From: Phascolarctos cinereus
Taxonomy: Eukaryota > Chordata > Mammalia > Diprotodontia > Phascolarctidae
Assembly (NCBI RefSeq): GCF_002099425.1
Contig: NW_018344217.1
Coordinates: forward strand, 186,001-250,000
Length of the DNA stretch: 64,000 nt
Reading direction: 5' to 3'
Part shown: one piece after another, positions 53,058 to 64,000 of the stretch
Position numbering within the stretch: position 1 is the stretch's first letter
How the letters are laid out: the number at the start of each line of letters is the position of its first letter
Notes under the pieces: model-generated
Seen by the model: only the letters and a program-made list of their open reading frames with translations
Databases searched by the model: none
Told to the model about the DNA's origin: nothing
Made by a program: the position numbers and the translations under genes

Positions 53058-53440
53058 TCTTTAATCATTCAATCACTCAGAAGGATTTATTAAGCTCTTA
53101 CTATATACAAGGTGCTGTGTGGGCTAAATGCCAGGAATACAAATACAAATAAGCAAGACAGTCACTGCTCTCATAGAGCTTATATTCTAATGGAGAATGA
53201 CACCATATAAGCGAGTGCTGGAAAACAGGATAGGGAAGATGGTACATACCTGGGGGCATGTTGAAGAAATGGCCAGGAAGTAAAGTGGAGGCCTGGGCCT
53301 CAACTTGATAAGGCAAAAACTTAGCTATCCTTTCTGGGGAATCCAGGAGCCCAGTCCAAGTTTCTGAAGGGGAAGAAATGAAGATGGTGATCTAGACAGA
53401 GAAAGCATGGTGGAGAGCTGTGCAGAAAGTGGTGTGGAGG
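53058..53440 (-). mobile_element. L2 3' portion, antisense
   Basis: 'caatcactcagaaggattta', 'ttaagctcttactatataca', 'aatgccaggaatacaaatac', 'ctctcatagagcttatattc'. Beyond 53190 the match is weak. A 'gtggtgtggaggcctgg' string occurs twice (near 53286 and 53427), which suggests a small local duplication. Confidence 0.55.
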
Positions 53441-53454
53441 CCTGGACCCTTATT

Positions 53455-53698
53455 TTGTTGTCATTCAGTCGTTTTCCAGTCGTGTTTGATTCTCTGGGAC
53501 CCCGTATGGTGTTTTCTTGGCAAAGATTCTGGAGTGGTTTGCCATTTCCTTCTTCAGATAATTTTACAGATGGAGAAACAGGCAAACAGGCTTAAGTCCA
53601 GGGTCACACAGCTAGTAAGTATCTGAGGTCACATTTGAACTCAGATCTTCCTGACTGGAGGCCTGACACTTTATGCACTGTGCCACCTAGTTGCCCTA
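53455..53698 (-). mobile_element. Mar1-type SINE
   Basis: Reverse copy: 'ttgttgtcattcagtcgttt', 'ggtgttttcttggcaaagat', 'tctggagtggtttgccattt', 'ccagggtcacacagctagta', 'tgccacctagttgccct'. Confidence 0.87.
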
Positions 53699-53709
53699 GA
53701 CCCTTCTAA

Positions 53710-55250
53710 GATAAGGCAAAAACTCACCTATCAGAGCTAGTGGATCCAATTCCTGTAGTATATTGGTATAAACCTGTTTGCTACCAAATTGCTCTCTAGT
53801 TTATCCAGCCATTCTTGTCTTGTAAAGAGTCTCCTTCCCAGCAGTATGTGTTCTTGAGTATATGGAACACCAGCCCATTTTATATATTTGCCTCCAGGTC
53901 TTGTTGGTCTAATCTATTCCACTAATTACTTTTCTGTTATTTAACATAGAACCAGATAATTTTGATACTGCTTTGTAAGGTAATTTCAGATCAAATGTTA
54001 TGCCTCCTCCATTCTTCCTTTTTTGCATTTCCCTTGATGTTCTTGAGCTTTTATTCTTTCACTCACTATGATTTATTCATTCAATTAATTGTCTCAATTA
54101 ATATTGTGTTGATTCTCTGGGATTTTCTTAGTAAGCCATCATATTGTTTACAAATAGAGATCATTTTACATCCTATTTGTGTGTTCCTATGTCCTTAATT
54201 TTTTTCTTATCTTATTACTATGGCTAATGTTTCAAGTACTATGGCAAATAATAGTAATTGGGCATCCTTATTTTACCTCTGACTTTACTGGGGAAGATTT
54301 CAACGTTTGTTCATTGGAAATATTAGTTTTAGGTAAATTAGTTTAATCATACATAGGAAATGTCCTTTTATTTATTTACTTCTTAGTTTGTTTTCATAAT
54401 AAATAACTTGTATTTTTGGAGGCTTTTCTCACATCCACTGATGAACATTTATATAGCACTTTGAGATTTGCAAAGTGCTTTAAATATATTCCTCCCAAAC
54501 AACCTCGTAGCATTGGTGCTATTATTATCTCCATTTTACAGATGAGGAAACTGAAGCTTGGAGAGTTACCCAGGTAGTAAGTGGAAGGTGAGATTTGAAC
54601 TTCCTGATTCAAAATCTGAGGCTCTCTCGGCTCCTATATAATCATGTCACATTTGTTTTTTTGTAGTTATGCTAGCAGTTTTTCTAATGTCAAAACATCT
54701 TTGCATTCCTGGAACAAATACAACTTGGATTTATATATTCATAATGACTATTTTTGACATGCTTAGCTTTATTGTTCATATTATATTTAATATTTTTGAA
54801 ACAATATTCATCAGTAATATTGCTATGTAGTTCTCTTTTTGCTTCTTTATTCCTACCTGGCTTGGGTATCAGGACTGTATTTGTCTCATAGAAGGGAGTT
54901 GGTAGAGTACCTTTTTGTCTTTTTTTGAAGGCAGTTCATATAGCAAAGGTATTATTTGTTCTTTAAATGTTTGATATAATTCACTTGCAATTCCATCTGG
55001 ACTGGATTTTGTTGTTGTTTTAGAGTTCATTCATGACTTGCTCTTTTTATCTTTCTGACATGGGGTTGTTTAGGTTCTTTATTTCCTGTATGGTTAACTG
55101 TAGTATTTTATATTGTTGTAAATATTCATCCATTTCATTTAAGCTTTCAGTTTCTTTAGTATATAATTGTGTATGGAAGTTTCTGGTAGCTTTATTTCCT
55201 CTCCCTTATGAGGCCCCTTTCTCATATTTGATTTTAGTAATTTGATCTTT
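53710..55250 (-). mobile_element. L1 LINE ORF2 fragment, antisense, split by a SINE
   Basis: Antisense L1 polymerase: 'ggctaatgtttcaagtacta', 'tggcaaataatagtaattgg', 'gcatccttattttacctctg' (complement of the RT fingers region), then after the SINE 'ctttgcattcctggaacaaa', 'tacctggcttgggtatcagg', 'ctcatagaagggagttggta', 'catctggactggattttgtt'. The order runs from RT on the left toward the endonuclease side on the right, as expected for a minus-strand copy. The SINE at 54430-54640 divides it. It is heavily decayed. Confidence 0.72.
54430..54640 (-). mobile_element. THER2/MIR-type SINE inside the L1
   Basis: Reverse copy: 'tttatatagcactttgagat', 'ttgcaaagtgctttaaatat', 'acagatgaggaaactgaagc', 'aaggtgagatttgaacttcc'. 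Confidence 0.82.
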
Positions 55251-55313
55251 CTCTCTGCCTCTGTCTCTCTGTCTGTCTCTGTCTCTGTCTCTCTCTGTCT
55301 CTCTCTCTCTCTC
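55248..55313. repeat. (TC)n / (TCTG)n simple repeat
   Basis: A TC-rich run with interspersed TCTG units at the right edge of the antisense L1. Confidence 0.9.
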
Positions 55314-55354
55314 ACAAAAGTGTCTTTGTAACATTTCTAAGCCCTTTCTAGACC

Positions 55355-55635
55355 CTGATGGACCACTGTGGCGCAGTGGTGGGAGTGCGGGAGCTGGAGT
55401 TGAAGGACCTACCTGTGTTTAAATCCTCGTTCTCATATTTAGGAGCTCCATGACTACAGGGAAGTTACTTAGCTTTTGTGAGCCTCAGCTTCTCCTTCCT
55501 GTAAAATAGTCACAAAGTGAACTGGAGACCCTGCCTCCCCAGGGTTATTTTAAGTGTCAGATAGAGATAATATATGTAAAGTGCTTTGTAAACCTTAAGT
55601 GCTTATAAACATAAGCTATTATTATTAAAATGGGG
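55355..55635 (+). mobile_element. MIR/THER-type SINE, full length
   Basis: The tRNA-like head 'accactgtggcgcagtggtg' is preserved, with 'tgtgtttaaatcctcgttct', 'ctccttcctgtaaaatagtc', 'aaagtgctttgtaaacctta', 'agctattattatt' in order. Confidence 0.82.
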
Positions 55636-55639
55636 AGAA

Positions 55640-56060
55640 TACCTAGAATTATGGGATTTTAGAGCTCAGAGGGACCTTTAATACCATCTAGTCAAAGCCT
55701 TTCATTTTATACATGAGAAAATTTGTGATCCTGCCCTCACAGTGTTATTGTGAGCAAAGGGCTTCCTAAGTGGGAGCTATTATTATCCTCATTCTTTTCC
55801 TATTATCCCAGTTTTACAAATAGAGAAAGGAAAGACCATGAAAATGAAGGAAAAAAAAACCTTAAGGATACAGGATTCAAGATTTAGAACTGGAAGGAAC
55901 CTTAGACATTATCGAATCCAACTCCCTCATTTTACAGATGAGAAAGCAGGCTCTGGAAGGTTAAGCGATTTGCCCAAGGTCACACAGAGAGTAAGTAACT
56001 GAACTGGTATTTGAACCCTGATCCTGTGAATCCCAGTTTAACTCTCTTTCTGCACTAGGA
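55640..56060 (-). mobile_element. Two reverse MIR-type SINEs
   Basis: A partial copy at 55645-55740 ('gattttagagctcagaggga', 'ctttcattttatacatgaga') and a fuller one at 55868-56058 ('agatttagaactggaaggaa', 'ctccctcattttacagatga', 'gcccaaggtcacacagagag', 'tttgaaccctgatcctgtga'). Confidence 0.72.
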
Positions 56061-56234
56061 TCACCATTCAGCTTTGCATGTCAGTAACATGTGATCAACA
56101 TAGTCACCCCATTGTCACATTGTATGCGAAACATGATAGAAGTTATAGAATAGGCTGAACACAACCCTTGCCTGCAAGCTCACAGTCTTGGGACTGTGAC
56201 AAATATCAGTAAATGATTTGGAATATACCTAGTT

Positions 56235-56238
56235 AGCA

Positions 56239-56269
<31 letters not shown>

Positions 56270-56500
56270 GCTATCATTTATATAGCACCTTAAGTTTTGT
56301 AAAATACTTTACAAATATCTCATCTTATCCTCACAATAACCCTGGGAAATAAGTGTTATTATGATCTTCATTGTAAAGGTGAGGAAACTGAAGCAGAGAG
56401 TTGGTGACTTGCCCATTGTCACACAGCTAGTAAGTCTAGATTTGAATTCAGGTCTTCGTGATTCCAGGTCCAGTGTACCACTAGCTGTAGTAATGACTAG
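56235..56500 (-). mobile_element. THER2/MIR-type SINE with an (AAT)n tract
   Basis: An AAT microsatellite at 56239-56270 is joined to 'tagctatcatttatatagca', 'tactttacaaatatctcatc', 'aaaggtgaggaaactgaagc', 'cattgtcacacagctagtaa', 'agtgtaccactagctg'. The AAT run grew at the 3' end of the SINE. Confidence 0.82.
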
Positions 56501-56589
56501 ATAATGGAGGAATGACTAAACTGCAATTTATATATCCAAAGGAGTCCCTGTTACCATTTTAAAGTCCTTTATGGGCATTGACTTTAAGT

Positions 56590-56862
56590 AGTGTGGTATA
56601 ATGGTGAGAGTATAGTACTTGAAGTCAGGCGACCTAGTGATATTTAAATCCTGTGTTGACTATAGGCAAATCACTTAATACTTGACTTCAAAGTACCTAC
56701 CTGAAGTGGTTTGCCAGTTCCTTCTTCAGCTCATTTTATAGATAAGGAAACTGAGACAAACAGGATTAAGTGACTTGCCTAGGGTCATACAACTAGTAAG
56801 TGTCTGAGGCCAGATTTGACTCCAGGCCTGGTGCTCTATCCACTGAGCCACCTAACTGCCCC
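56590..56862 (-). mobile_element. Mar1-type SINE, 3' part, abutting a forward MIR piece
   Basis: 56590-56695 is a forward MIR head ('gtgtggtataatggtgagag'). 56700-56862 is a reverse Mar1: 'gaagtggtttgccagttcct', 'ataaggaaactgagacaaac', 'acaactagtaagtgtctgag', 'ccacctaactgcccc'. Confidence 0.75.
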
Positions 56863-56864
56863 TT

Positions 56865-57015
56865 CAATTCAACTACCAATTATTAAATACCTACTGTGTG
56901 CAAGGTACTGCGATAAATTTTGGGGATACAAAGACAAAAAAAAAGAGTTGCTGCTCTCAGGGAGCTTTGCAGTCTTATTACAAGACTTCCCTGAACTAAT
57001 ACATTTCTGGAACTT
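56865..57015 (-). mobile_element. L2 3' end, antisense
   Basis: 'ccaattattaaatacctact', 'gtgtgcaaggtactgcgata', 'ctctcagggagctttgcagt'. Confidence 0.62.
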
Positions 57016-57735
57016 TTCTTTGAGAATGACTCTCATGTTCTTGAGCTTGTATACTAGCTGAAGGCCATTGCAGAAGAGAAGTTTCAAAATTCTTTTCAGA
57101 AATAGCATCATCATTGGAATAAGGGTGCATCCTCCCAAGGGGACCGAAAAGGCACTGGACTTGGAGTTGTACAACCTAGATGCTTCTTATTGTTCTTGTT
57201 ACCTTGAGTAAGTTACTTTGCCACTATGGTCTGTAGCAAAATGGGAGTAGGTTGGGGGAGACTCTATGATCTCTGAAGTTTCTTCCACCTCTGGTATTGT
57301 ATCATATGGTACTTTGAATGTCAACACTCATTTGGATGGACAAGTTCTAGTTTGTGAGTTTTAGAAAAGGAGCCTTGGAGGATCTGGTTAAGCGACCAAC
57401 AAGATGGATGATAAGATATTTTCTCTAGTCCTCACTAATTAAAAAAAATCCCCAAACAGGAACTATGTGCCAGCATTAGAGCAATAACAGTAGAATCCAG
57501 TCTATGAAAGCGAGAAGCCCAAAAAAGGGACCATCAGGCTACCTTAGGTGGGGCAAACTGGCCCAGGTCAGAAACAGAGCAATTCAAAGCTTTGGTGCTA
57601 ATCAGAAGTGGGATTACCCCTATAGTCTGAGTGAAAGATGGAGATCTAGTCTTGAAAAACAAAATAACACACATACATACAAACACAAAAAACTGAGCAA
57701 CAAGAGAATGAATAGAAGGAAAAAGGCTAAAAGTA
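57016..57735. mobile_element. Mostly unassigned; forward MIR at 57140-57310
   Basis: 57140-57310 is a decayed forward MIR ('aaaggcactggacttggagt', 'ttgagtaagttactttgcca', 'tctatgatctctgaagtttc'). The rest is unassigned. Confidence 0.4.
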
Positions 57736-58375
57736 CCAAAGGGACAACTAGATGGCACAGTAGATAATTCTAACTAGGCCAGGAGTTAGAAAGACCTGAA
57801 TTCAAATCTAGCCACTTATTAGCTATGTGATTCTGGGCAAGTTACTTAACCTCTGTGTAATCCCAGGCCTAAAGCTCATTGGTATGGGACTCTCTTTATT
57901 GGTGTGGTGGTCAGTGTCCTGCACTTGTGTCAGGGGTGAGGCAGAACTAGCAAGAGGGGGGGAGAGCTCTTCAGTTCTTGTCCAGTTCACTTCAAGCTTC
58001 AAGTCACTTTGGATCCTGCAGTCATTCTGGGCTTGCCTGGATTCCAGCTTTGAGACACAATTGAGACTGTCAGCTCCTCTCATGTTTTCCCAGAGTCCTC
58101 TCCTTTAGCAACCTGAAGTGAAGTTGGCCTTCTCAATTTTCCTGCAGGGCCCAAAGTGACTTAAAATTTGAAGATAACTTAAAGTGACATTGATCTCTAC
58201 AAATAAGGATAGAGTCCCATACCAATGAGCTTTGGGACTGGAGTTATATCTGTTTGTCTCAGCTTCCTCAACTATAAAATGAGGATAATAGCACCTACTT
58301 GGTAGGGTTGTTGTGAGTATCAAATGAGATAATATTTTTAAAGGGCTTAACACAGTGCCTGGTATATATTAGGTG
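57736..58375 (+). mobile_element. MIR/Mar-type SINE split by an inverted-repeat insertion
   Basis: The left half, 57736-57860, is the tRNA-like head and core ('gacaactagatggcacagta', 'gacctgaattcaaatctagc', 'ctgggcaagttacttaacct'). The right half, 58245-58375, is the tail ('tgtttgtctcagcttcctca', 'actataaaatgaggataata', 'ttgttgtgagtatcaaatga', 'cacagtgcctggtatatatt'). Joined in order they make one full SINE, so the ~380 bp between them came later. Confidence 0.78.
57862..58242. mobile_element. Unclassified element with perfect 23-bp inverted repeats
   Basis: 57871-57893 (AAAGCTCATTGGTATGGGAC and three more bases) is the exact reverse complement of 58211-58233. A second inverted pair of 21 bases with two changes lies inside (58001-58021 and 58142-58162). 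The interior has no convincing gene. Its outer ends may start CAG, as in hAT elements, but flanking duplications are not clear, so the superfamily is left open. Confidence 0.72.
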
Positions 58376-58429
58376 ATATATAAATGCTTATTCCCTTCTT
58401 CCTCCCTCCCAAAGATTTCAAGAAGGATA

Positions 58430-59300
58430 AAACTCAGTTAAAATCTTAAAGCACAAGGAAATAAATCAACAGAGAAGATGCTAAAAATTAGAAGGGAAGG
58501 GAATTACAAACCTGTCTAATTAATGTTGAAAGATAAAGAAAATTATACAACATCTGATGAAACATAGAACCTGTGGATTTCCAAGAGATCATGTAACCCC
58601 GGCAGAATGCTCCAGAATGGTTCAAGAGAGAAATCAGAATCTTAAGAGAAGTAAGACAGGAGCAAATTGCAGATTTTATAGCCTGCATAGCAGAAATAAT
58701 TATCAAACTAAAAAAAAACATTAAACCCACCAAGGAAACAAGAGAGAACAACAGATTGGGAATACAGATATTGCTGAAGTGAAGGACAGTCTGGAAGAAG
58801 AGACACAAAAGGGAATTATGGTAAAAGGAATATGATCTCTACACAAGCAAAGCACATTGATATTGAAGACAGGATATGCAGAGACAACTTAAGAATCACA
58901 GGCCTTCCAGAAGAACATGACAGATCAAAAGACCTGAACATCATAATGCTAGAAATAATACAAGATAACTTTCCAGAACTTTTGGCTACAATAAACAACG
59001 TAGCAATCAAAAGCATCCATAGATCACCTCTAGAAAAATTAAAAACAAAAACTACACTTCAAACTTCAAGTCCTGTAGAGGTTAAAATTTAACAATTCTA
59101 ATGACAAACACATTCTTCGAGTTACTGGAAGAAAGACTTTCAAATATAAAGGAAAGAAAATTTGAATGTCAGAGTACTGTTCTATGCCCACCAAAAACCT
59201 CAGAAGAGAATGGAATAGTATAATTTGAAAAGCAAAGAAGCTCAAGATGCAACCCAAAATGACATATCCTGTAAACCTGAGGCTAATAATGATTTTTTAA
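58430..59300 (+). mobile_element. L1-type ORF1 fragment
   Basis: The frame 58832-59092 reads 'HIDIEDRICRDNLRITGLPE' followed by 'NIIMLEIIQDNFPELLATIN' and 'IHRSPLEK', the L1 ORF1p RNA-binding domain. After a break, 'AQDATQNDISCKPEANNDF'-like decayed C-terminal text runs to about 59300. The upstream part, 58521-58830, is charged and fits the coiled coil. It resembles the antisense copy at 50.6-51.0 kb closely in this domain. Confidence 0.7.
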
Positions 59301-61020
59301 AAATATGAACATTAAATAAAAGAGAGGCATTTGAAGCATTCCTTAAAAACAAAACAAAACAAAACAGATTTGATCAGATTATTCAACTTGTTTAGTACCT
59401 CAAACAACAGAAATACAAGAAAGTTAAATAACTACAACTATCAAGGAAAGAACAAGTAAGGAAATAAATTACCTTACCTCTGACTATCAAAATTAAAAAA
59501 AGAAAGATGAAAATATCTCTTGGGTTAAAAAACCAAGACAACAATAGCCAGACCTTTAAGAGGTTTATTTTTAAAAGTACACAGGATAATTACGAAAATG
59601 GAACTTAAAGTAAGAGATGTAACAGTAGAAGAACAGGCCTAAAACACAAAACACCATGGACTAAACCTTGAAACCCCTTAATAGGTGAATCATTGTATTT
59701 TGTGAGACTACATTTCATGTTGGAAGGGTGCATAAAAGGGGAGAAGAGAGGTTGAGAATAGAGGGGAATGTATGATGTACCCTAATTGAGTCTATGAATA
59801 GACACAATGGGAAAATAACTCTTGTAATTTTTCAGCAAGAAGAACTACAGGAAAATGGATGAGATGGCAGAGGGAGGAATTTAAGTAGGCATAAAGGGGG
59901 AAGTCTTGACCCAATGCAGAGAGGAAATCCTAGTGAAGCATACTTCCATGGGGAAAGAGATATATTCTGTAATGGGAGATGGGGACCTAAAAATGTGTCT
60001 AATCTGCAAAAAGTTGGTACATGGGAAGACTCCTGAGATAGTCCTCTGTGCCTCTATGACTGACGTCCTGCACCAGGAGAAGGGAAGTCAGAGCTCCTGG
60101 GAACAACTAGCACCCACAAGGATTGGGGGACATGGACCCAGAGAGAAGAGTGCATTGTAGATGCGAAAGGGATTGATCATGGGGAGGTCAGAATTGGATT
60201 ATACAGTTTGGGACACAGGGAAATTTTAACCATGGGGCAATGCTTCCATCCTCATTTCCTGCATGAATTTATATTCTTAAGATTGGGACAATAGAAAAAA
60301 TGGCCCAGGGGAGCAGGATCTAGAAAGGTAATAAATGAACAAACACATACTATGTGTCAGGCAACTAAGTGGCCTGTAGTCAGGAAGACCCAAGTTCAAA
60401 TGTGACCTCAGATGCTTACTAGCTGTGTGACCCTGGGTAAGTCACTTAACCTCTGTTTGCCTTAATCCACTAGAGAAAGAAATAGCAAACCACTCCAGCA
60501 TCTTTGCCAAGAAAACCCCATGGACAGCATTGGCATGCAAGAATCAGACATGACTGAAGAACGGAAGTGTCAGGCACTGTGCAATAACATAAAATTGGCT
60601 AGAAGAAGGAACTCAAACTTGGTAATTCCATAAAGAACACAAAGAAGTTAAAGAAAGAACAAATACATATACAGACCATGAATCAGAGAATAAAATTTCA
60701 TAATAGATAAGAAGGGAAGGGAATTAATGAAGAGAAAAACATAAAGAAATTCTTAGAATAAGGCACAGAAAAAGAAAAAAACTAACAAAAGAAGTTGGAG
60801 GGGAGATTTAGAATTAATCATATAAGCTAGAAGGGAAAAAGGGAAAGGGAGAAGAGAAGAACTAGATAAATAAAAGGAAAAAAGAAAGAAAAATCAATAA
60901 ATAAAACTCTAAAACTAGGGAAACAGTTGACAGACTGGTGGTGGTGGGGATATTGAGGGAGAAAGTGCTGACTTAAAGTGAGCAAAAAACCCCAAACAAA
61001 CAAAAAACAAAAAAAACCCT
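59301..61020. other. Unassigned A-rich stretch between L1 ORF1 and ORF2 text
   Basis: Purine-rich plus strand with no recognised coding match, apart from a Mar1 SINE at 60355-60570. It may be the 3' UTR of a HAL1-like element that owns the ORF1 to its left, or an unusually long inter-ORF region of one L1. Confidence 0.4.
60355..60570 (+). mobile_element. Mar1-type SINE
   Basis: 'aagtggcctgtagtcaggaa', 'gacccaagttcaaatgtgac', 'gtgaccctgggtaagtcact', 'accactccagcatctttgcc', 'aagaatcagacatgactga'. Confidence 0.85.
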
Positions 61021-61029
61021 AATTCAGAA

Positions 61030-63385
61030 AAAAAACCCCAGAACTACAGACACTAATGGAGGAAAATTTAAACCCAAATCATAACTTTAAATGTTGATGG
61101 ATTAAATAATCCAATAAAATAAAAGAGTGACAGATGGGATAAGAAAACAAAACTCTACAATCTGTTGCATATGCAAAACATCTTAAAAGCAAAGACAGAT
61201 GTAAAATAAAAATGAGAAGCTGGAACAAAGTTCACTATTCCTCAGGTGAATTAAAAAAGCCACAGCCACAATTATTAAAGCAAAAAACAAAAATTCACAA
61301 TATAAATAGAGATAAGGAAATAGCCTTATGTTGAAAGGAGCCATGGATTAAAAAAAATCAATATTAAACTCATATATTCCGCCTGGCATAGCATCTAAAT
61401 TCATAAAAATTTCAAAAAGATGTAGATAGTAACACAATGATAGTAGAAAACTTTAATATTTCTCTCTAAGAGCTGGAAAAATCTAAGAGAAATTTAAACA
61501 AAAAGAACAATATAGAATTGAGCAAATTTTTGGAGAAACCAGAGCTAAAAGTTTTATTTCGCTTTCTGAATGGGACCACCAAAGAATATACATTATCTTT
61601 TAACACTACGTGGCAGTTAAAATATACACTTTACAGACCATAACACAATAAAAAGAATAGTAAATTCAGGAAACAAACAAAGGCAGAGACTTAAATTTCC
61701 ATTTAGGAAATCCTAAATAACTAGTGTGTCAAAGAACAACTCACAGAAACAGTTAACAGTGAGGTAATAGATGATGATAATGATAAGACAACTTTCCACA
61801 GTTTCTGGGGTGCAGGTAAAGCAGTGTTCAGAGGAAAAATTATATCCCTAAAATATACTTTAACAAAATAGAAAAGGAGAGGATTAATTTACTTAATTTG
61901 CGCTTTGAAAATTAGAAAGTCAACAAATAAACCAAAATAAGCACAAAAGAGGCAATCTTGAAAATGGGATTAGCAATAGATTAATTGGAAATCAAAAGAC
62001 TATAGAACCAATAAATGAAACTAAAAGATGGTTCTTTGAAAAAGCTAACAAAATTTATAAGCCTTTAGTCAACCTGAACAAAAGAAGGTAGCAAATCAAT
62101 GAAACAAAATTTAAAATAAAGAAGATGAAACAACCACAAAACTAAAAGAAACAAAGAATTATCAGAACCTACAATGCATATGCCAATAGAATTGCTCTCA
62201 TTAAAGAGATAGAGGATTACCTTCAAAAAATATAAAATACTGAAACTAACTAAATGCCAGATAGAGATCTTAAACAATTTAATCTTGGAAAAGGAAATAA
62301 AACTAGTTGTAAAGGAACTCCCACGGGAGGGAAAAATCTTCTTGAACCTAATAGATTTACAGAAGATTTCTATCAAAATTTTAAAGAACAATTAATGCCA
62401 ATACTGCACAAATTATTCTCAAAAATTGAGAAAGGAAGCACTCTACTAAACTTTTTTATAAGATAAAATCCTTATACCTAATTAAGGGAAGGATAAAGCA
62501 CAGGAGAACTGTAGACTAATATCATTAATGAATATCAATTAAAATTATTAAATAAAATCCTGCCAAACAGACTAGAGCAGATTATCTAAGAAATCATTCA
62601 TTACGGCCAATCTGAATTGATTATATCAGCAATGAAAAGAAGTTTCAACAGTAGGAAATCAATCAGTTAACATAATTAATGATATCTTTAAAAAATTCCA
62701 ACCACATGATTATATCAATAGACGCAGAAAAAAACTTTGACTAAGCACAATATAAATGTGTGTTAAAAACCTTACAAAGTACAGGCATAGAAATATCTTT
62801 TTTAAAATCATTAAAGTCTCTATTTAAAACCAAACACAAGCATTGTATATAATGAGAACACACTAGAAGTTTTCCCAATAAATAAAGTGTGCCTTCTCTT
62901 CCCAAAATAATCTGACATAGTTCTAAAAATGCTAGCAATAGAAGTAAGACAAGAGAAAGAAATTAAAGGCATAAATATAGGCTAAGAAGAGACAAAACTA
63001 TACCTATTTGCTGATGACATGACAATTTACTTGGAAAATCCTAGGGATTCAGCAAAAAAGATTAATTGATGCAATTGATAGCTTCAGCAAAGTTGCAGGC
63101 TTCAAAATAAACCCATAAAAATCAAAAGTATTCCTATATAATAAAAATAAAATCCAAGAGTCAGTAATAGAAAGGAAAATCCCATTGAAAATAACTACAA
63201 AATACATGAAATATTTGGGAGCCAATCTACCAAAGCACACTCAATACTTGTATGGATTCAGTTATAAATGTTCCTTAGATAAAAAAAGACAACATAAGTA
63301 GCTGGGCCATGGAAATAGAATAAAAATGACCATGCCACCACAGTTAGTTTATAGCTTTAGTGCTATAAACTAGAGGGAGAAATGC
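61030..63385 (+). mobile_element. L1 LINE ORF2, endonuclease to RT, heavily decayed
   Basis: It starts with the endonuclease opening ('LNVDGLNNPIK', 61085-61120; family LNVNGLNSPIKR). Later come 'NETKRWFFEKANKIYKP' (about 62010-62065), 'FTEDFYQNFKEQLMPILHKL' (62353-62415), 'LLNKILPNRLEQII' (62545-62590), 'VCLLFPK-SDIVLKMLAIEV' (62888-62945) and the catalytic box 'LFADDMTIYLENPRDS' (63006-63053). It ends with 'INP-KSKVFLYNKN' and 'KYMKYLGANLPKHT' (63204-63240). The FADD residues of the polymerase survive, but dozens of stops and shifts make it inactive. It appears to break off at about 63385, where antisense L2 begins. Confidence 0.8.
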
Positions 63386-63394
63386 AATGACAAA

Positions 63395-64000
63395 AAATTA
63401 TGATCGGATAAGGAAATTTCAGAGTTCATGAACCTGGATGTGGAACATTTGTGGGTGATGGCAACATTGAGGGTATGACCATATTTGTGTGTAGGTCTGG
63501 TGAGCTGGTCGAATATGTTATGAGAAATGAGTAAGTTGGGAAGTTAGGGTATTTTTGAAGTCCCCTAGTATGAGGGTATGATTTGGGGAAGAAAGAGAGA
63601 CTGAATCAGATACTGAACTCATTGACAAAGGAAGGAGAGTGTCTTCTTGGAGACTCTGTAGACAGCAGCTACCAGAATCTTGATTGGGTGATAAATGTGT
63701 ATTGAATGAACCTCGAAGGAGGAGAGCTTAGAGTGATAGTGGTAGAGGGAGAGCCTGGACATTGCAGTGGAAAGCAAGGAATAATCCAACTCCCAAACTG
63801 CAACCAGCAAGTCTGAGTGAATGAAATCATAACCAGTGCTAGAATGGGTAGCTGGGGAAGCTGTGTCATAAGGAAGGGAGCCACATCTCAATGAGTGCAT
63901 GAAAGATGGAGGCAGTGAGAAAGGAAATGGTTTAAGATGGAATCCAGTTTGTTACCTATGGAGCAGCCATTTCAGAGAACACAGAGGAAAGTTTGGGCAG
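63395..64000 (-). mobile_element. L2/CR1-clade LINE endonuclease region, antisense, runs off the edge
   Basis: The minus strand encodes AP-endonuclease text: 'SSFEVHSIHIYHPIKILVAA' (about 63665-63725), 'VYRVSKKTLSFL' (family VYRPPKKTLSFL), and further left 'SSPNHTLILGDFKN' near 63560 (family PLILLGDFNI, with the catalytic D and N region). L2 copies are usually 3' pieces only, so a 5' domain fragment is uncommon. It continues beyond base 64000. Confidence 0.65.

Overview
The window is a stretch of marsupial nuclear DNA with very few genes. The evidence is its repeat content: CORE-type tRNA SINEs in the form common in Australian marsupials, Mar1-type SINEs, many MIR/THER-like SINEs, copies of marsupial L2, CR1/L3 and L1, and a half-L1 (HAL1) element. 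The SINE wording '...ACACTTGACACTTACTAGCTGTG...' points to an Australian rather than an American marsupial. That is an inference from remembered consensus sequences; no search was run.

Layout. 0-6.3 kb: decayed L2 and MIR copies, two CA microsatellites and a Mar1 SINE. 6.35-12.8 kb: a locally amplified, G-rich tandem array of about 26 diverged units of roughly 230 bp, whose core looks like a MIR/THER SINE tail. It carries two SINE insertions and a sub-amplified 37-bp minisatellite. 12.98-13.63 kb, minus strand: the only convincing host protein gene, an intact intronless reading frame of 215 codons for a protein phosphatase inhibitor-2 (PPP1R2) family protein, with the array starting about 190 bp past its stop. 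14-21.3 kb: MIRs, hAT remnants and L2 copies, including a clean three-layer nest (L2, then hAT, then SINE). 21.8-24.5 kb: a nearly complete HAL1 with 15-bp target-site duplications. 24.8-42 kb: more L2, CR1 and MIR, two hAT MITEs of one family, a (TA)n block, a mariner-type transposase fragment and a decayed tRNA-Val. 42-64 kb: several L1 fragments, antisense L2 copies, Mar1 SINEs, an unclassified inverted-repeat element that splits a SINE, and at the right edge an L2 endonuclease fragment that runs off the window.

No multi-exon gene can be shown from sequence alone; two weak exon-like segments (about 26.4 and 30.4 kb) are recorded as candidates. Most open frames are chance frames in simple repeats or remnants of LINE frames. 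No endogenous retrovirus was identified with confidence. Boundaries of old repeats are approximate, usually within 10-30 bp.
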